The notes beneath the pieces are model-generated. The model ran no database searches. It was not told where the DNA came from and was given only the letters and a program-made list of their open reading frames with translations. The position numbers and the translations under genes are program-made. Shown here piece after piece: positions 60,980 to 64,000 of a stretch of DNA of 64,000 bases; the first letter of the stretch is position 1, and each line of letters starts with the position of its first letter. The DNA is taken from positions 12,629,081-12,693,080 of the forward strand of contig OZ037767.1 of assembly GCA_964035545.1 (NCBI GenBank). The letters are read 5' to 3'. Origin of the DNA: Bugula neritina. Lineage: Eukaryota; Bryozoa; Gymnolaemata; Cheilostomatida; Bugulidae.

Positions 60980-63589
60980 CTAAATATCTCCTTCTAAGTC
61001 ACTTTCGTCAGCCTCTGGCAATCCACTGAACGTTGTCTCTGCACTCTTAGAACTATTGTTTATTGTAGTCGCGGGTGGTTGAACCCATTTTCGTCTTGTC
61101 TCCTCACATTTCCAGCTTTTGGTAAATACGTTACTAATGGTAGCTTGACTGGTATTGGTTGAGTTAGAAGGTATGTTAGCGAATGAACAGTTTGGTATCA
61201 ATGGCGAATGATCAATTCGGACTACTTCACTGTCTTTTTGAAGGTGTGAGGGTAGAATGGAGCATGAATCTGTTTTTTTGTCTCTTCTTTCACGAGCTCT
61301 TCGATTCTGGAACCAAATTTTTACCTAAAATATGTAAATAAAAAACATTACTGACCAAAACACTGCATCAAAATTGAACTGTTTTAATATAGTTATCGAA
61401 ACTATTTGAATGAGCTAGAATATTTAAATTGAAGTAAAAAACAGGACAGTAATTGTCAAAAATTTTATAACTATTTTTAGAATTTTTTCTAATTTGATAA
61501 GCAAAGACTTTCCTTGCAATTTTTTGTTTTCTATATTTTTGAAATTTTAAAATTATCCAATATCCAAAATAAATAACTGCGGAGATTTAAAAAAAATTTA
61601 ATTTGATTCTAATATTTAACTTCATGTTCCCATTGAATTCAATTTACTTGCTTCAAGTACAGCACAAAGAAGGGGCCAAAATATCTTAATAAAAGATATT
61701 TTTATTCTTGTTTGTAATTTTTTCAATGTTTGCTAGCAGATAGCAATTTTCAAGGGCTATAACACACTCTGGATGCTATTAACAGTATATTCTTATACTG
61801 AGCTATATATCCTTAGTAAAAGTTAGGTACCTGTTCAGCATTTTGAATATACAAATTATTTATTATAAGCACCATAATATATTATAATTATTGTATTGTC
61901 TAATTTAATTGGTTTCATTCTGCACAATACTTGAAGTTGGTCGACAAAGTATCAGTTAACCAGAAAAGTAGTTTGTTACCTTCTTATGCAAAGAGTAGAC
62001 TCTCTACACAATTAACCAACAACTGACTTGCCATCACTTATAATAGATTAGTTATTATTATCTCAACCTCTTGCTGGGCCTCTTTAACTTCTCAATTTCG
62101 ATTATACAATATTTTAATATAATGTGCATAAGCCTGTATTGCATACAAGTGAACTGGCATGCATTATATTGAGCACTTGACTAAGAAAGGTAATATAATG
62201 ATAACTGGGTAATGGAATTAGCGCACCTGTGCTGCACATATTAGTGTATATATAATTACATGAAATAAATTGTTGCTATTATTAGTGTCCACTCCTTAGG
62301 TAAAATATTATAATTATAAATATTATAGTTGTTTACTTTATTTGCCAATTTAAATTTCAGACTTATGGTGAGTATGATTGGTTTTTACCATCATGGTAAA
62401 AGAGCAAAATTAATAAATAAATGTGAAACTTCTGAGAAAACAAAATGAATTATTTTTCATCTTTTTAATTTACTTATGAAACTAAAAAATGAAATTAGTA
62501 ACATATCTTTCAAAAATTATTTCGACAGCCAATTAGAAATCACTATTTAACTGGAAGAAAACTCAAGCTCTGTGAAAATCAGGAACATGAAAATTTATAT
62601 TGATTGTTTTGAATTCATCTATGAGGTAGGTGCAGTAATGGAGAAGTTGAGAAAAGCCTGTGTTCTAGATTAGAAATGTAGCAAAAGAAGTTATTTTCGT
62701 GCAAAGATTTCAACCTGTGCCCCAAACTAAAATTTATAAAGAAATCTAAAGAACTTAGGCTATCCTAATTTCTCCGCTACTGCTCCCAAATGTCATCTAT
62801 TAAGATAAATTTGTTTCTGTTCCTTTACTAGAAATTATTAAAACATATATTCTAATATTACTTGAAAATAGATGGCATCACGCTTATATAGTATTTTTAA
62901 CTATAATACTATATTCTAATCTACGTAAACTATGTTTATAGTGTATTATCCTTATATTATATTCTATATATTTTATGCCTGTGTTAGAACCTCAAAATTT
63001 TCTAAAGCGAGATCCCAGGAACATATTATATACAATCTAGAGTTTCTTGTAGTAGTGTCAAATTGGAGGCAAAGCTTTCAACATTGGGCGAACGTTTGGT
63101 ACTAAAAAACACTCACGGCTAGACGCCAAATACACAGATGTTCAAATTGAAGATACCATAACATATTGTCATCTTTGACAGACACATGCCAATCATCATC
63201 ACAGTGTACTTACTCTATGTAAATATTATATACCCTGTATAACCTATTTCAATATTATACTTACTCTATATAAACACTATATTTTACTCTTTATAACCCA
63301 TTTCTATATTATACTCAACTTAATTTTCAGCTATAATAACTTGCTTTACTTACTGCATATCTGAGGTAACTAGATAAAAGAGCTCTACTTACCCTAGCCT
63401 CAGAAAGCTCTAGCTCCTTGGATAATGCCACAACGTCTAAGCTACTGAGATATTTGCTGCAGCAGTATTTCTTCTCCAAAGAGTTAATTTGTTCTTGGGT
63501 GAACGGAATCCTGGGATTGCGACCAAGTTTCCTCTTTTTCGTCACAGGAAACTTTTTAGGGTGAAGTGAGAGATGCTCCGGGTAGTGTC
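60980..63589 (-). CDS. ANTP-class, Msx-related homeobox gene, last two coding exons (5' end outside the window)
   Basis: DNA-binding transcription factor. Exons on the minus strand: 63589-63393 (acceptor TTTTCTTGACAG; enters with two bases of a split codon) and 61324-60980, joined in phase 0 between homeodomain residues 44 and 45, the classic intron position in many ANTP-class genes. The homeodomain runs from GRNPRIPFTQEQ to VKIWFQNRRARERRDK (60 residues), with L16, W48, F49, Q50, N51 and R53 present. P7-F8-T9 (RIPFT) and YLSS are the Msx-type signature, and RARERR at 53-58 is close to what I remember of Msx-like (Msxlx) proteins. Cys21-Cys22 is unusual. After the homeodomain come about 98 residues, Ser/Thr/Asn-rich, ending in an acidic tail (ADESDLEGDI). 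A strong donor-like GTAAGT overlaps the stop codon. Exact family should be settled by a homeodomain tree. Confidence 0.88.
61325..63392 (-). other. Homeobox gene intron (2068 bp)
   Basis: AT-rich intron with donor GTAAGT and acceptor TTTTAG. It contains one family C MITE (62623-62787) and no coding signal. Confidence 0.8.
62623..62787 (-). mobile_element. Short inverted-repeat MITE, family C, copy 2
   Basis: Reverse orientation relative to the copy at 31417-31569. It begins GAGGTAGGTGCAGTAATGGA and ends TTTCTCCGCTACTGCTCCC, with interior AAGAACTTAGGCTATCC shared. It is inside the homeobox gene intron. Confidence 0.7.
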
Positions 63590-64000
63590 CTGTCAAGAAA
63601 AAAATGCTAAGGAATTTGAAGTGGCAACTATCACACAAGGGAAGCAACTCCTGAACGCTTATGGCAACTAATAAAGACTATACGTTTTTTTACTGACACA
63701 AGTTGGTAAACTAATTTTTTATCTGTTTATTTCAAAATGAATATCATGCTGACATCTTGAAGCTCTTAGTTTTGTTAACAAATAAAATCTCCTTTGCTTA
63801 ATATAAAGCTTTAGCCTAAAGAGTAGAAAACTTTATGTGTATATGTGCTGTCGATCGGCACAAAAATAAGTTTATAAACCTGCATAGTGTAAAATAAAAC
63901 ATAGCATTTCAATTTCTAAAGAACTTCTAAAGAATTGGTACATTTGTAAACTGCTTGATACTTAATGATTATAACCAATATGATATTATTCTCAGCAGCA
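63590..64000. other. Right edge: upstream intron of the homeobox gene, nothing else seen
   Basis: Immediately right of the homeobox exon is a pyrimidine tract and acceptor (minus strand), so this is intron. The remaining 400 bases are AT-rich, with no exon recognised. Confidence 0.5.

Overview
The window looks like AT-rich nuclear DNA of an invertebrate animal. Its genes are split into short exons by GT-AG introns, and the introns are full of small DNA transposons, tRNA-derived SINEs and minisatellites. Protein similarity is bilaterian, and a lophotrochozoan-like source is my best guess. That guess is an inference from gene content and repeats, not a species call.

Left part (72-12764, minus strand): the 5' part of a talin gene. 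Sixteen exons join in frame into 771 codons covering the complete FERM head (F0-F1-F2-F3), the linker and the first rod bundles. The rest of the rod lies beyond position 1. Its introns hold a TTAA-flanked element, a Tc1/mariner-like element, a foldback element and three minisatellite arrays.

Middle (20930-43581, plus strand): an apparently complete 28-exon gene of 1148 codons. I recognise it as WDR49, an EF-hand plus WD40 double-propeller protein of the cilium-linked WDR49/WDR64/WDY group. It is divergent from talin across about 8 kb without a recognisable gene. Its introns hold a LINE tail, SINEs, several inverted-repeat elements and large tandem arrays. One intron appears to use a GC donor.

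Right part: 43.6-51.3 kb is mostly gene-free and carries two SINEs and one foldback element. At 51334-53160 (plus) lies a small gene with a TATA box, an ATG-free 5' exon, one intron and a 90-residue secreted six-cysteine peptide precursor that I cannot name. This is the best candidate for something undescribed. At 56076-58748 (plus) is a three-exon dUTPase gene (DUT) with all five family motifs, preceded by a 778-bp inverted-repeat element full of AGATCGATCT motifs. At 60980-63589 (minus, convergent with DUT) are the last two coding exons of an Msx-related homeobox gene whose 5' exons lie beyond the window.

The genes are functionally unrelated: cell adhesion, cilia, a secreted peptide, nucleotide metabolism and a transcription factor. 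This is ordinary animal gene neighbourhood, not an operon or a cassette. All exon models were built by reading splice sites and phases by eye. Phase is consistent across every joined exon.
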